Source: Hydrangea macrophylla
Lineage: Eukaryota; Streptophyta; Magnoliopsida; Cornales; Hydrangeaceae
NCBI GenBank assembly: GCA_033977485.1
Contig: CM066994.1
Location: forward strand, 117,142,458 to 117,206,457
Reading direction: 5' to 3'
Length of the DNA stretch: 64,000 nucleotides
The translations under genes and the position numbers were made by a program. Shown here piece after piece: positions 1 through 10,633 of the stretch (positions within the stretch are counted from its first letter, which is position 1; each line of letters starts with the position of its first letter). The notes under the pieces are model-generated. The model did not search any database. It was not told where the DNA came from and saw nothing but the letters and a program-made list of their open reading frames with translations.

Positions 1-661
1 CCCAGGTTTTGGCGGCTCCAGACCGATCTCGTTTGGTTTTTTCCAGCTTTTGGGCCCATGCCCGGGACATCGGGACACTGGCTTGCAGTTGATCACTGCA
101 CTTCTGAGCATCGCTGCCAAGTGAAGATAAGGCTTCGTCAATTTTTTCAAGGGCGTTGTGATTGGTGACTACCTCGGCCTCACATTGGGCCAGCTGAGCT
201 TTCAGTACAGCAATTCGGTTCTGCAGCCAAGTACCCTTAGCTAGAACCTGAGCCCGGGAGGTTTTTCCCGTTTCGAACTTGGCTTTGGCCCCTTCCAAGA
301 ACTTCAATGCTTTCTGCCGGGAGCCCAAATGAAGTTCTGCATCCGCTTGAATCTTCGAGACCGTCCTATCAGTAAGACGGGCGCTGGGAAGTCTTTCTTT
401 GATCTCTACTAGTAATGATAGCTGCCCGTCTGAAAGAGAAGGATCGGCCATGAGGGTGTTCAAAGCGGTGTCAACGTCAGCCGCAGCAGGAAGATTGGAA
501 AGTTCTTGGTCGGCAAGCCCGAGGAGCAGGTCCTTGGCTTGTTGAAGGATGGAAGGTAAGACTGCTTCGGGCTCGAGGGGGCCAAGGTCAAAAGCTCCTA
601 GGTCCAGGCCCGAGAAAAAATCGTTGAACGGAATGATGGGCACTGGACCTGTGGCATCGAC
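1..661 (-). CDS. PMD gene exon 3 (coiled-coil C-terminal part), runs off window edge
   Basis: 220 codons with no stop, entered through a good acceptor (CTTTTGAACAG|GTCGAT, exon starts at 661) in phase 0, and still open at base 1 where the window ends. The translation starts VDATGPVPIIPFNDFFSGLD. From about residue 90 it becomes Lys/Glu/Ala/Leu-rich with heptad-like spacing, which suggests a coiled coil. The antisense gene of element E also ends in a coiled-coil exon that begins Val-Asp after an intron (47,096). That suggests a common gene architecture even though the N-terminal domains differ. The stop codon and polyadenylation site lie outside the window. Confidence 0.6.
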
Positions 662-739
662 CTGTTCAAAAGAAATATGGTCAGAAATGGTTGTTAAGAA
701 ATAATACAAGTTCAAGAAAAAAAAGGTACTTTGCAATAC

Positions 740-1291
740 CTGGGTCTGAGGACTAACGGAGGTCGAGATCGCTTCGCGAATATCGGCCTCACTTGGTTGA
801 GAAGGTGTTGGCTGTGGAGAAGAAGGGTGACCGGTTTCCGTCTCAAGATTCGTCAAAGCCACCGTTGGCTGCGGGACTTCAGCTCCAGCCTCTGTGGCAG
901 ATGTTTCAGGAGGACTGACCTCGGCCACTACTGATCCTGCCAGTGTGGGAACAGGAGGACTCATGGCCGCGGTAGGCTCCCCATGCCCGGCTTCAATGTC
1001 TGAGGGGACGGGTTGGTCTACCTCGTCCGCAGCAGCTTCGACGGTAGCACCAGCATCGGCCACGTCCTCAGTACTGGAAGAGAGGACGACTTGCTCCGGA
1101 GCTTGGGTGGAGGCAGCAAGGTCCTCGTCTCTGCTTGAAGGAGATAGAGGCGGCACGATGTGAAGTGGCATCACCCGAACGGCCACTCGTTCTAGATAAG
1201 CCGTTGTAGAGGCCGGTGATGTAGGGAGAGTCGGGGGAAGAGTCTGAGCGAGATGTGGAAGTGGATCCTCTCCCGAGTCTTCGTCAGCAAG
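740..1291 (-). CDS. PMD gene exon 2 (low-complexity acidic linker)
   Basis: A 184-codon stretch with no stop, bounded by a clean acceptor (ATCTTTGCAG|CTTGCT, exon starts at 1291) and donor (ACCCAG|GTATTG, exon ends at 740). Both junctions are phase 0, matching exon 1 after its readthrough extension and exon 3. The translation is rich in Ser, Pro, Ala, Glu and Thr (for example LADEDSGEDPLPHLAQTLPP at the start), as expected of a disordered linker between a folded domain and a coiled coil. The open frame and matching phases support coding over UTR. It is reached only if the exon 1 TAG is absent, spliced around or read through. Confidence 0.62.
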
Positions 1292-1394
1292 CTGCAAAGA
1301 TAGAATAACATGATTAATATTGAATAAAAGGAATTCGGACTTAATCACCAAAGCAAAGGGAAGAGCAAACCTGGACGGAGGCCGGTGTTGTTTT

Positions 1395-3077
1395 CTATTT
1401 CTTTTGAGATGGACCCTTGCCCGGAGTTGGTTTGCGAGCCGGTCTCTTGGCGATTTGTTTACGCCGGGTTGGAGCTGCTGCTGGTACAGGGACATCGGCC
1501 ACGGTGGCCGATGTTGCAGTAAAAGGCACCAGGGCCTCAGCAGCGGTGCATGAAAATATGCTTCGAGCCCGTTCACCCCACCACTGGGTGAACTCTTCTG
1601 ATACTATTGGCCGGGCAGAGAAGGGTGTAAAGTTGAACGCGACTTTGAGCCGGTCTGACCTCTCTGTTATCTTTTTCACCTGCCCATCATTAACAATAAG
1701 GCCACGTTCAACCCAGTCAACGTTGACAGTAATGCCAGGAGGAACGGGCACGAGTTGAGTAAGCCCAAATTGGCGGGCATATAGAGGAGCGAAGTAGTAC
1801 TCGGCCCCGCATTTATTGTTGGCCGACGGGATGCTTGGGCTAAAAATAATGTCTCTAGCTACTAAGTAGGTAGAAAAGATTTCATTATAAGTAGACTGGG
1901 TGCCCGAACCCCAGTTAGAAGGGTTATTGGAAAGCTGAAGAAAAGAAGAGAATTGAAGGGAAAAGAATGGGGTGAAGAGATTGACGTCCCGAGGGGAGCA
2001 ACCCTGGTAAAAGAACGTAAAACACTCTTCAAAAGAGTGTAAAGAAGGAGATACGTTCATGAATTGAACAGCGGAGATTGGAACGTCGGCCAAGGGAGTG
2101 ATGGTGGGTTGGAATTCAGGAAAGTACGAGTGAAGCCACAATTGCAGTATCCACATCGGGCTCCCACCAGCACTAAAGCCCGAATGAACGAAATCCGTTA
2201 TACCTCTGACCAGGTGCGCCCAAACCAGCGTAGCCATGGCCAACGGCTGCCCCGATGCAAGAGCCAAGGCCAGGGTTGTGTATTCTTTAGTGATGGCTTG
2301 GCTGGCGGAGCAGAAGAGGTATTTATTGAGCCAGTAGATGATGAAGGCAGTATGTTCTGCGTCGGACACCTCCGTGTCATCTGCCCCAATACAAGCGGAA
2401 AGAAAGCCTCCAAAGGCTGTAATCGGCCTATGAAAAACGGCCCCGTCCCGTACAACTTCTTGTTGAGGATAGGCAAAGCTGGCCGTCCCAACGTTAAGCC
2501 CGGGAATGATCTCTTGTCCGTGGGGACGGAGGCCGGGCAGATAACTAATGTCCTTGACGGTGGGAGCCATTGGTCCGCAGCGGAAAAGAAAGCCGTTGCA
2601 GGAAGAGGACCAGAATAGTAAGGCAGAGAGAAGAAGAGGGCAGTCTATCTCTATTCTTGACCGACTGAGTAGTATGGCGTCGTGAATGCCCGTTTGCTTC
2701 CAGATAGCGGCCTTAGAGGCCGAAACCCTAGTTATCCACTTATCCCAATCAGCGGCGGGGGTCGGCCATCCTCGAATTGGTTGGTTTGCAGTTTGGACCT
2801 TGGTCCAATGAGTAGGGACTTGTAGGAACGATTCGTTTCCTACGGGAGAGAAGAAAGGAAGAAAAGCCGCCGGAGGGTGGCCAAGAAACGCCGCGCCTAA
2901 GCCTGGTGCGACGGGAGAACCGTCGGAGGAACTGTAGGGGGTGAGGTATTCAGTGGAGATGTCAGCGGCGTGAGCTTTGGCCAAAGCCCTAACCTCCCTG
3001 CATCGGTTTTGTGGTGGAGGAGCATCAACGAAGGTTTTCTTGCCTTTAGTGGTGGCCGGAGCAGTCTTAGGAGCCAT
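1395..3077 (-). CDS. Plant mobile domain (PMD) protein, exon 1, antisense gene of element F
   Basis: A 560-codon open frame from ATG to a TAG at 1395-1397. Residues about 40-470 resemble the plant mobile domain ('aminotransferase-like', PF10536 / MAIN-MAIL family), with the typical CGPMAPTVKDISYLPGLRP stretch near residues 165-185. The N-terminus is basic (MAPKTAPATTKGKK) and the C-terminal tail is Ala/Pro/Lys/Arg-rich. Known of the family: PMD proteins occur as host genes and as genes captured by Ty3/gypsy and Mutator-like elements, and the host members act in silencing and meristem maintenance. The reading frame stays open past the TAG for 8 codons to a good donor (CAG|GTTTGC at 1371/1370), and two further open exons follow in phase 0. 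The TAG is therefore probably a nonsense change in a longer three-exon gene, or it shortens the product. The gene lies antisense to the LTR element that contains it, next to the 3' LTR. Domain assignment is by eye. Confidence 0.8.
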   Translation of the reverse strand: MAPKTAPATTKGKKTFVDAPPPQNRCREVRALAKAHAADISTEYLTPYSSSDGSPVAPGLGAAFLGHPPAAFLPFFSPVGNESFLQVPTHWTKVQTANQPIRGWPTPAADWDKWITRVSASKAAIWKQTGIHDAILLSRSRIEIDCPLLLSALLFWSSSCNGFLFRCGPMAPTVKDISYLPGLRPHGQEIIPGLNVGTASFAYPQQEVVRDGAVFHRPITAFGGFLSACIGADDTEVSDAEHTAFIIYWLNKYLFCSASQAITKEYTTLALALASGQPLAMATLVWAHLVRGITDFVHSGFSAGGSPMWILQLWLHSYFPEFQPTITPLADVPISAVQFMNVSPSLHSFEECFTFFYQGCSPRDVNLFTPFFSLQFSSFLQLSNNPSNWGSGTQSTYNEIFSTYLVARDIIFSPSIPSANNKCGAEYYFAPLYARQFGLTQLVPVPPGITVNVDWVERGLIVNDGQVKKITERSDRLKVAFNFTPFSARPIVSEEFTQWWGERARSIFSCTAAEALVPFTATSATVADVPVPAAAPTRRKQIAKRPARKPTPGKGPSQKK

Positions 3078-3192
3078 CTATGGAAGAAATGGTTCGCCAA
3101 AAAAGATGGAGGTTCTAGAGAGAGAGGCTCTGTGTTTTGCCTGAGGTGTAGAAAGAGAATAAGAATGCCAATAGGTTGTAGTTTCGAAAGTT

Positions 3193-3210
3193 GGGCGATA
3201 TTTAAAGATC
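3193..3210 (-). promoter_or_regulatory. Probable TATA region of the PMD gene
   Basis: A TATTTAAA-like stretch (about 3199-3206; on the minus strand CTTTAAATATCG) lies roughly 120 bases upstream of the PMD start codon. A CT-rich leader with TCTCTCTCT follows, which is common in plant 5' UTRs. It points away from the 3' LTR, so the antisense gene would be transcribed against the element from its own promoter. Confidence 0.4.
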
Positions 3211-3348
3211 ACAATGCCATTATGGCGCATTAAATGTGGAGTGACTGGTGGGATTCTCCATAAACTGACAAGTAGCTGTATGCTTGACGCGTGGCTAGTG
3301 TAAAATTCAAAACGTCACATCAATCAAGGCGGGATGTTTGATATGACC

Positions 3349-3362
3349 TTTTGGGGGGCAAT
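3349..3362 (+). other. Polypurine tract of element F
   Basis: TTTTGGGGGGCAA directly precedes TGTTTGCACC, the presumed first bases of the 3' LTR. A G-rich tract followed by TG is the usual plus-strand primer and LTR junction of Tat-lineage Ty3/gypsy elements. It fixes element F as + oriented, so the PMD gene is antisense to it. Confidence 0.6.
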
Positions 3363-3783
3363 TGTTTGCACCTAAAAACTGCCAAAGGTTTTCTAGCCCG
3401 ATTGATATGAGGATATGGGCCTAGAGATAGTCGGGCATGGGCATTTCAGACACCGGTTGGTCCGGAGTAGATGATGACATCGGGTTTAGGGGAAGCGTCA
3501 CCAGAAGTTTAGTGAAGGCAACCTGGATGGTCCATGGGATGGAGCCTGATAGGCAGCATCAGACCCGCAGTGGTATCGGGCATCAATGGTGGAAGCAATG
3601 GAGCAAGGACGCACGTTGGAGACCGATTGAGACGCCGGGCATAAGGGACTTCATCGGGCATTTGTCAGAACGGGAGCCCGATGAGGAGATAAAGAACATG
3701 AATGTACCAACTATCGGACACCATACCTAAGTGATAAAGGTTGGTGGAGTGAGCCCGATCGGACGTGAGCACCTGGAGAGATG
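3363..3783 (+). mobile_element. 3' LTR of Tat-type element F, first segment (interrupted by copia)
   Basis: Starts TGTTTGCACC right after the PPT and runs to the copia insertion point at the AGATG target site (3779-3783). The sequence resumes at 10,634. The other LTR of this element lies outside the window, so the LTR cannot be checked against a partner. The segment contains several GCCCGAT/ATCGGGC-type words that recur on the far side of the insertion, consistent with one continuous LTR. Confidence 0.6.
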
Positions 3784-4773
3784 TGTTAGTAAACTATTAC
3801 ATAGATACAATTGGAAACACAGAAACTATTCTGAATTACAGTTTAAGAAAAGCAGAAAAATTACAGACTTTGTAGACAAAAGCATAACAAAGAAATTAAT
3901 CAAACCGAGGCCTGTGAATTTTCACAGTTTCCTTAAAACAGATTCGCCGCCTCACCGGATGTGCTTGAGAGGGAATCGTCGGCGTCTGTCTCCCAGGATA
4001 CAGCGGCTACTAGCAGTGGTACTAGCACAATGTACAACTGCTCCTTCGAACCTACTATGCTCTGTGCTCTCTCTGAAACCAGGAAGGAAGATATGGAAGA
4101 GAAGTATTTCTGTTGGTGTGTCCTCCCAAATGAATAAGCACAATATATATATATAGACAGAGGAGAATATGGATTAAACTCTGTGGATTAATACAGAACA
4201 GTTCAGGAACTCCATAGGTTGTAACAACAGCCTTTTGGAGTTCTGTGACCTTCCAATTTCTGTCACATGTTAAGTGTGAGAAATACCAAGGGTCTTTTGC
4301 AATTCTGGAAAGTTCTGGGGTCCAAAAAGAAATATTCTGTGCGGGCCGCACCCACACCCGCACCCACACCCACACCCACGACCACGACCGGCCGGACGGA
4401 CGGCGGCGGCGGCGCGCGTGTGTGGAGTAAACCCAAAGGGCCTTAGGTCCTCCCCCTTCCACAAAAGTGGGTACCCCTTGGGGCCCAAACCCAAAACTTG
4501 AAGTAGCCTTATAAATACACAATAGACTACTTCTAGTTTTCCTATGTGGGACAAGGCTAGTTGTGAACCTTTTCCATTTCAACAACTCCTTGTAAGGGGC
4601 AACCTTTGATCATTAATTTCTCATTCACCCATCAATATTTTTGGACATGTGAATATCCAAACTTCATCTCCTCATGGAGAAGAACACTAATCCACAAGGA
4701 CCCCACTTAAACTCTAAGTGGGTCCCACTTTTATTAGCCCTTAAACATGGCCAAAACATATTTTTATCCAACA
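3784..4773 (-). repeat. Copia 3' LTR
   Basis: 990-bp copy of the terminal repeat. It differs from the other LTR mainly by a longer GC-rich CACCC/GACCACGACC tract near 4340-4400 and one extra TA pair near 4145. It carries TATAAATA-like promoter sequence near 4510-4520 on the minus strand. Confidence 0.92.
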
Positions 4774-4784
4774 ATCCCCCACAT
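4774..4784 (-). other. Copia polypurine tract
   Basis: Minus-strand GTGGGGGAT sits directly before the TGTTGG start of the 3' LTR, the expected position and composition of a plus-strand priming tract. Confidence 0.8.
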
Positions 4785-5319
4785 GAATGAAATTAATCGA
4801 AACAATGTGAGACAGCGACTCAACAAGAGAGAGAGCACAACGGATCACTCCTGCAAAGGATAGGTAGCTTTTGGCTTTGAACCTTCCCTTGTGATAATCT
4901 ATCAGATTTACTGGCTGACCAGTGAACGTGTAGTCTTGAACTGATTGCCATTGGTGTAAACAACCGACAGACCTCACACAGGAGTTCTCCAAACATAGTT
5001 TAGTTCTTACACTTGTGTTCGTTTTGGCCTTGAACACTCGCCTGGTTCAGTGAATGTTTATCAAAGAATTTCGCCTTTCTCAAATTCTTTTAGAAGCGGC
5101 CCCACTTCACATTCACATAGGTGACTATTTAGAGTATCCTGCTATACTCCGCTTGGCTATACCAACGCACATAGTCATTAAAAGCTAAGCTTACCCTCAC
5201 ACTATGCAGGTATCACTATTATATCATAGAAATGGGCAGAAGAACATTTCTTCTCAGTGATTCTCTTAAGGTACATGAAATTAGGTTGTCCCTTTGAACC
5301 TAGATCTTGGGATCTCCAA

Positions 5320-5503
5320 TCAACTAGGTTGGGTTTCCATTCCATTCCCTTGTAACGTCATAGGCTTTAGTCCCATTCCTCTAGACGATTTATTAACTAA
5401 CTCTCGATTTAACCCTTTGGTTAGCGGATCCGCAATATTGTCCTTTGACTTTACATAGTCAATTGTGACAATCCCACTTGAGAGTAGTTGTTTAATGGTA
5501 TTG

Positions 5504-5547
<44 letters not shown>

Positions 5548-8430
5548 TTGTGCCCTTCCAATAGCAGATTGGCTATCGCAGTGTATGCAAATAGCTGGCA
5601 CAGGTTTTGACCATCTAGGAATATCTTCTACAAAATGGCGAAGCCATTCAGCCTCTTCAGCTGCCTTGTCTAGCGCAATGAATTCAGATTCCATTGTCGA
5701 CCTAGCAATACAAGTTTGTTTTGAAGATTTCCATGACACAGCTGCACCACCAAGTGTGAAAACATATCCACTTGTAGATTTTGAATCTTTCATGTCGGAT
5801 ATCCAGTTCGCATCACTGTATCCTTCTAATACAGCTGGATATCTCATGTAGTGCAATCCCTGATCACGTGTATATCGTAAGTACCGCAGTACCCTTACTA
5901 TCCCTTTCCAGTGTTCAGCACTAGGATTACTAGTGTATCTACTCAGTCTACTAACTGAATAAGCAATGTCAGGCCTTGTACAACTCATCAAGTACATCAA
6001 GCTTCCTATCACTCGAGAATATTCTAGTTGAGAAACACTCTCACCAGTATTCTTGGATAGGTGTAGACTTAAGTCCACAGGCGTCCTGGCTACACTTGTA
6101 TTAGACTTGCTGAATTTCTCTAGATTCTTGTCTATATAATGTGACTGTGATAAAACAAGTCCATTGGTATTTCTAGAGATCTTGATGCCCAATATAACAT
6201 CAGCAAGTCCCATATCTTTCATGTCAAATTTAGAATTCAACATTTTCTTGGTAGATTTAATGATCTTATCATTACTACCCACTATTAGCATGTCATCAAC
6301 ATATAGACATAAGATGACATAGCCTTCATTCGTGTCTTTGACATAAACACATTTATCACACTCATTGATTTTAAACCCACTAGAGAGTATAGCTTTGTCA
6401 AATTTTTCATGCCATTGTTTTGGAGCTTGTTTCAAGCCATACAATGATTTAACAAGCTTACACACTTTATTTTCTTGCCCTGGAGCAGAAAATCCTTCAG
6501 GTTGTTCCATGTAGATTTCTTCATTCAAATCTCCATTAAGGAAGGCTGTCTTAACATCCATTTGATGTATTTCGAGACCTCGCAAAGCTGCGATCACAAT
6601 AATCATACGAATGGAAGTTATTCTCGTAACAGGAGAATACGTATCAAAGTAGTCTAGACCCTCCTTTTGTCTATACCCTTTAATGACAAGCCTTGCCTTA
6701 TACTTATCAATAGTACCATCCGTCTTCATTTTCTTTTTAAAAATCCACTTGTAGCCCAACGGCTTACAACCAGGAGGAAGATCTACCAGTTCCCAAGTAT
6801 GGTTTTGTAGGATAGAATCAATTTCACTCTTGATTGCTTCTTTCCACAATGGACCATCTGGTGATCTAATAGCTTCATTATAGCTTTGAGGCTCACTTTC
6901 TATAACATAAGTTAGAAAGTCTGGACCAAAAGATTTTGAGGTCCTAGTGCGTTTCCCACGTCTAGGCTCAACATTAACATCATCTTCTTGGGTTTTACTA
7001 GTTTCCCCAACAGTCTCAAATGTGCGTTTGTTAGAAGTATATTCCTCTTTACAAGGAAATATATTCTCAAAGAACGACGCATTTCTAGACTCCATGATTG
7101 TGTTCTTGTGTATATCTGGGTTTTCAGATTTGTGTACAAGAAACCGATACGCACTACTATTATGTGCATAGCCAATAAATAAACAGTCAACAGTTTTTGG
7201 ACCTATCCTCTCTTTCTTAGGAGTAGGTACAAGAACTTTTGCAAGACACCCCCACATTCGTAAGAATTTATATGATGGTTTTCGACCATTCCACTGTTCA
7301 TACGGGGTTTGATCAACTTTCTTTCGAGGCACCTTATTTAAAATGTAATTTGCAGAGAGAATTGCCTCCCCCCACAAGTTCTGTGGCAATCCAGAACTTA
7401 TTAACATAGCATTCATCATTTCTTTTAAGGTACGATTTTTCCTTTCAGCAACTCCATTTGATGGAGGCGAATAAGGTGCAGTGGTTTGGTGAATAATTCC
7501 ATTTTGTGCACAATAGTCACCATATGGTGCTACATATTCACCACCTCTATCACTTCTTAACACCTTAATCTTTTTCCCAAGTTGATTCTCAACCTCTGTC
7601 TTGTATAGAATGAACTTATCCAAAGCTTCATCCTTACTTTTTAGCAAATACACATAACAGTATTTAGTGCAGTCATCAACAAAAGTAATAAAATACTTAT
7701 TGCCACCTCTAGATTGAACCATTTTTAAATCACATACATCAGTATGAATTAAACCCAATGGTTCAGTGCTTCTTTCAACTGATTGAAATGAAGTCTTTGT
7801 TAATTTTGCTTCAACACAAGTTTCACATTTCTCACTTGTGTCAATATGGAAGTTTGGTATGTGGTCTAATTTAATTAATCTTCGCAAAGAATTAAAATTA
7901 ACATGTCCTAGTCTACCATGCCACAAATTGGAAGACTCAAGCAAGTAAACAGAAGAGGTACTCATTTTATTAATTTTTGGGAATATAGTCGCTACATTCA
8001 ATTTAAACATCCCATTACACATATACCCCTTCCCCACATACATTCCTGCTTTGGTCAACACCACCTTGTCTGACTCAAAGACCATACGGAAGCCATGCTT
8101 GCTTAGGAGAGAACCGGATACCAAATTCTTGCGAATTTCCGGTACATAAAGGACATTGTTGAGAGTTAGCTCCTTTCCTGAAGTCATCTTCAGAATTATT
8201 TTCCCTTGCCCTTCAACATCTGAGGAGGCAGAATTTCCCATATACATCTTCTCACCATTAGTCATTGGTTCAAAGGAAGTGAACATAGTCTTGTCGGAGC
8301 ATATGTGGCGAGTAGCACCAGTGTCTATCCACCATTCCCTTGGGTTTGAATCCACCAAGTTCACTTCAGAGACCACAGCAGACAGATTAATGTCAGAGAC
8401 ATCCCTTGAGATAGAATCTAACTCAGTCAT
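5320..8430 (-). CDS. pol: Copia pol polyprotein (protease-integrase-RT-RNase H)
   Basis: A 1036-residue uninterrupted frame. Protease: [13 protein letters not shown] (active DTG) near residue 33. Integrase: an HHCC-type zinc region near 170-210 ([10 protein letters not shown] ... CETCVEAK), then the DDE core with HTDVCDL, DDCTKY and [16 protein letters not shown]: starts near residue 545, with the active site [10 protein letters not shown] near 700. RNase H: near 900, with GYSDANW and TMESEFIAL. All canonical catalytic motifs are present, so the enzymes look intact. The gag zinc knuckle lies in this frame just upstream of the first Met, so translation would normally enter from gag; a frame change separates the two (see gag). 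The annotated start at MTELDS is only the first in-frame ATG and may not be used. Confidence 0.95.
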
Positions 8431-9347
8431 ATTAGCTTGATTATTCTGGACTTTCTTTGGCAGGCGACATTCAGAAGCCTGGTGTCCAGTCTTGCCACAG
8501 TTGTAGCACTTGCCTTGAAACTGAAACTTCGGCTTCTTGGCGATACCACCTTTTGGCCCATCTTGTACCCTTTGCCAGAAGGAATTTTCTTCTTCCCACG
8601 TGAATTTTGACCATACTCAACCATATTAGCCTTGGCCCCAAAGTCCCCCAATTTCCTGTCAGCCCCTTTGTTGTCTTCTTCAATTCGAAGCCTTACAATG
8701 AGATCTTCAATCTTCATCTCCTTTCGCTTGTGATTCAAATAGTTCTTGAAGTCCTTCCAAGCAGGGGATAGCTTTTCAATTATAGCAGCAACTTGGAAAG
8801 TTTCGCTTAAGGTCATCCCTTCAGCATGGATTTCATGCAAGATCACTTGCAGCTCTTGAACTTGACTGATCACAGTTTTCGAGTCCACCATTTTATAGTC
8901 GAGGAATCTCCCCACTACAAATTTCTTTGAACCGGCATCCTCGGTTTTGTACTTTCTGTCTAAGGACTCCCACAGTTCCTTAGCAGTGGTTTTAACACTA
9001 TACACATTATAGAGTGTATCGTGTAAGCCATTCAATACATAGTTTCGGCACAGAAAGTCCGAGTACTTCCAAGCATCAATAGCCAGCACAACCTCTCGGT
9101 CTTGTTCGTTTTCATTAGGCACAGGAGCCTCTTCCTTCAAGAACCTCGCAAGGTTCAAGGTGGTAAGGTAGAACAGCATCTTTTGCTGCCACCTCTTGAA
9201 ATCCATGCCATTGAATTTCTCGGGTTTCTCCCCGTGGTTCACAGGAACCGTTTGGATTGAGGGAACCTTCACCGGTATGGAGCCAATCACAACGGTGTTG
9301 GAGCCAGTAGCACCGTCGGTTGCAGTGTTCACATTCTCATTTGCCAT
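8427..9347 (-). CDS. gag: Copia gag, displaced from pol by a -1 frame change
   Basis: 306 codons starting [12 protein letters not shown]. The body is typical of the copia gag (UBN2/retrotran_gag-like) family, with [12 protein letters not shown] near residue 55, [16 protein letters not shown] near 128 and [11 protein letters not shown] near 220. After about residue 262 the frame yields a Ser/Arg-rich tail unlike gag. The missing CX2CX4HX4C zinc knuckle ([14 protein letters not shown], minus strand near 8480-8525) is in the -1 frame, continuous with pol. Either one base was lost near 8560-8580 or the element uses a -1 shift in the roughly 150-nt overlap; plant copia elements normally use one frame, so I favour an indel. 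The protein packages element RNA. Confidence 0.9.
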   Translation of the reverse strand: MANENVNTATDGATGSNTVVIGSIPVKVPSIQTVPVNHGEKPEKFNGMDFKRWQQKMLFYLTTLNLARFLKEEAPVPNENEQDREVVLAIDAWKYSDFLCRNYVLNGLHDTLYNVYSVKTTAKELWESLDRKYKTEDAGSKKFVVGRFLDYKMVDSKTVISQVQELQVILHEIHAEGMTLSETFQVAAIIEKLSPAWKDFKNYLNHKRKEMKIEDLIVRLRIEEDNKGADRKLGDFGAKANMVEYGQNSRGKKKIPSGKGYKMGQKVVSPRSRSFSFKASATTVARLDTRLLNVACQRKSRIIKLI

Positions 9348-9643
9348 TTCTGAAAATTATCACAAGAGAAAAGAAATTAAATCTAATATTTTTTTTTTCT
9401 TTTCTCTTTTAATTTTAACAGTAGTAGATTTTTGTTTTCCAATTTTTGTTAGGAAAACGAATGAAATTTAAGATTCTGCCCGCGCGGTCCCAAGCAAAAC
9501 TCGATTCTGCACACTTTTCGTATAATGCAAATTTCTCAGATTCTGCACCGTTTGGGCAGAAAACGAGAATCACAGTAGCAGTTTTTTTTAAAACGAAAAC
9601 TGTGTTTCCAAAATATGATTTATGTTTTATTTTTGAAAAATAT

Positions 9644-9658
9644 CGAATCTGTTTTAAG
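9644..9658 (-). other. Atypical primer-binding site, complementary to own LTR
   Basis: Two bases inside the end of the 5' LTR, where a tRNA-complementary TGG... site is expected, the element-sense sequence is CTTAAAACAGATTCG. It does not begin TGG and does not match initiator tRNA-Met. Its exact 15-nt reverse complement lies in the R/U5 part of each LTR (9809-9823 and 3932-3946). This could be a self-priming arrangement. Confidence 0.55.
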
Positions 9659-9660
9659 AT

Positions 9661-10633
9661 TGTTAGTAAACTATTACATAGATACAATTGGAAACACAGA
9701 AACTATTCTGAATTACAGTTTAAGAAAAGCAGAAAAATTACAGACTTTGTAGACAAAAGCATAACGAACAAATTAATCAAACCGAGGCCTGTGAATTTTC
9801 ACAGTTTCCTTAAAACAGATTCGCCGCCTCACCGGATGTGCTTGAGAGGGAATCGTCGGCGTCTGTCTCCCAGGATACAGCGGCTACTAGCAGTGGTACT
9901 AGCACAATGTACAACTGCTCTTTCGAACCTACTATGCTTTGTGCTCTCTCTGAAACCAGGAAGGAAGATATGGAAGAGAAGTATTTCTGTTGGTGTGTCC
10001 TCCCAAATGAATAAGCACAATATATATATAGACAGAGGAGAATATGGATTAAACTCTGTGGATTAATACAGAACAGTTCAGGAACTCCATAGGTTGTAAC
10101 AACAGCCTTTTGGAGTTCTGTGACCTTCCAATTTCTGTCACATGTTAAGTGTGAGAAATACCAAGGGTCTTTTGCAATTCTGGAAAGTTCTGGGGTCCAA
10201 AAAGAAATATTCTGTGCGGGCCGCACCCGCACCCCCGACCAGACCGGCCGGACGGACGGCGGCGGCGGCGCGCTCGCGTGTGTGGAGTAAACCCAAAGGG
10301 CCTTAGGTCCTCCCCCTTCCACAAAAGTGGGTACCCCTTGGGGCCCAAACCCAAAACTTGAAGTAGCCTTATAAATACACAATAGACTACTTCTAGTTTT
10401 CCTATGTGGGACAAGGCTAGTTGTGAACCTTTTCCATTTCAACAACTCCTTGTAAGGGGCAACCTTTGATCATTAATTTCTCATTCACCCATCAATATTT
10501 TTGGACATGTGAATATCCAAACTTCATCTCCTCATGGAGGAGAACACTAATCCACAAGGACCCCACTTAAACTCTAAGTGGGTCCCACTTTTATTAGCCC
10601 TTAAACATGGCCAAAACATATTTTTATCCAACA
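9661..10633 (-). repeat. Copia 5' LTR
   Basis: 973-bp LTR. A TTTATAAGG-type TATA box (minus strand, about 10,368-10,378) should start the element transcript near 10,340. The GC-rich tract near 10,215-10,280 is shorter than in the partner LTR. Confidence 0.92.

Larger units (their letters stand above)
3784..10633 (-). mobile_element. Young Ty1/copia LTR retrotransposon
   Basis: A complete element of 6850 bp, minus orientation, flanked by a perfect 5-bp TSD AGATG (3779-3783 and 10,634-10,638). The LTRs are 3784-4773 (3' LTR in element sense) and 9661-10,633 (5' LTR). They begin TGTTGG and end TAACA when read in element sense. Outside a GC-rich length-variable tract and a TA repeat I counted only about five substitutions between the LTRs, so the insertion is recent. 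Order in element sense: 5' LTR, unusual PBS region, gag, protease, integrase, RT, RNase H, PPT, 3' LTR. This is the Ty1/copia (Pseudoviridae-type) order, with integrase before RT. It sits inside the 3' LTR of element F. Confidence 0.95.

Noticed and set aside
2064..2618. + strand 184-codon frame opposite the PMD exon
   Set aside because: Antisense shadow of the PMD coding exon with no recognisable domain.
4055..4585. Open frames across the copia LTRs (minus 4055-4585, 9810-10,445 and + 9446-10,066)
   Set aside because: They read through non-coding LTR sequence, recur identically in both LTRs and have no domain; they arise from the GC-rich tract and chance.
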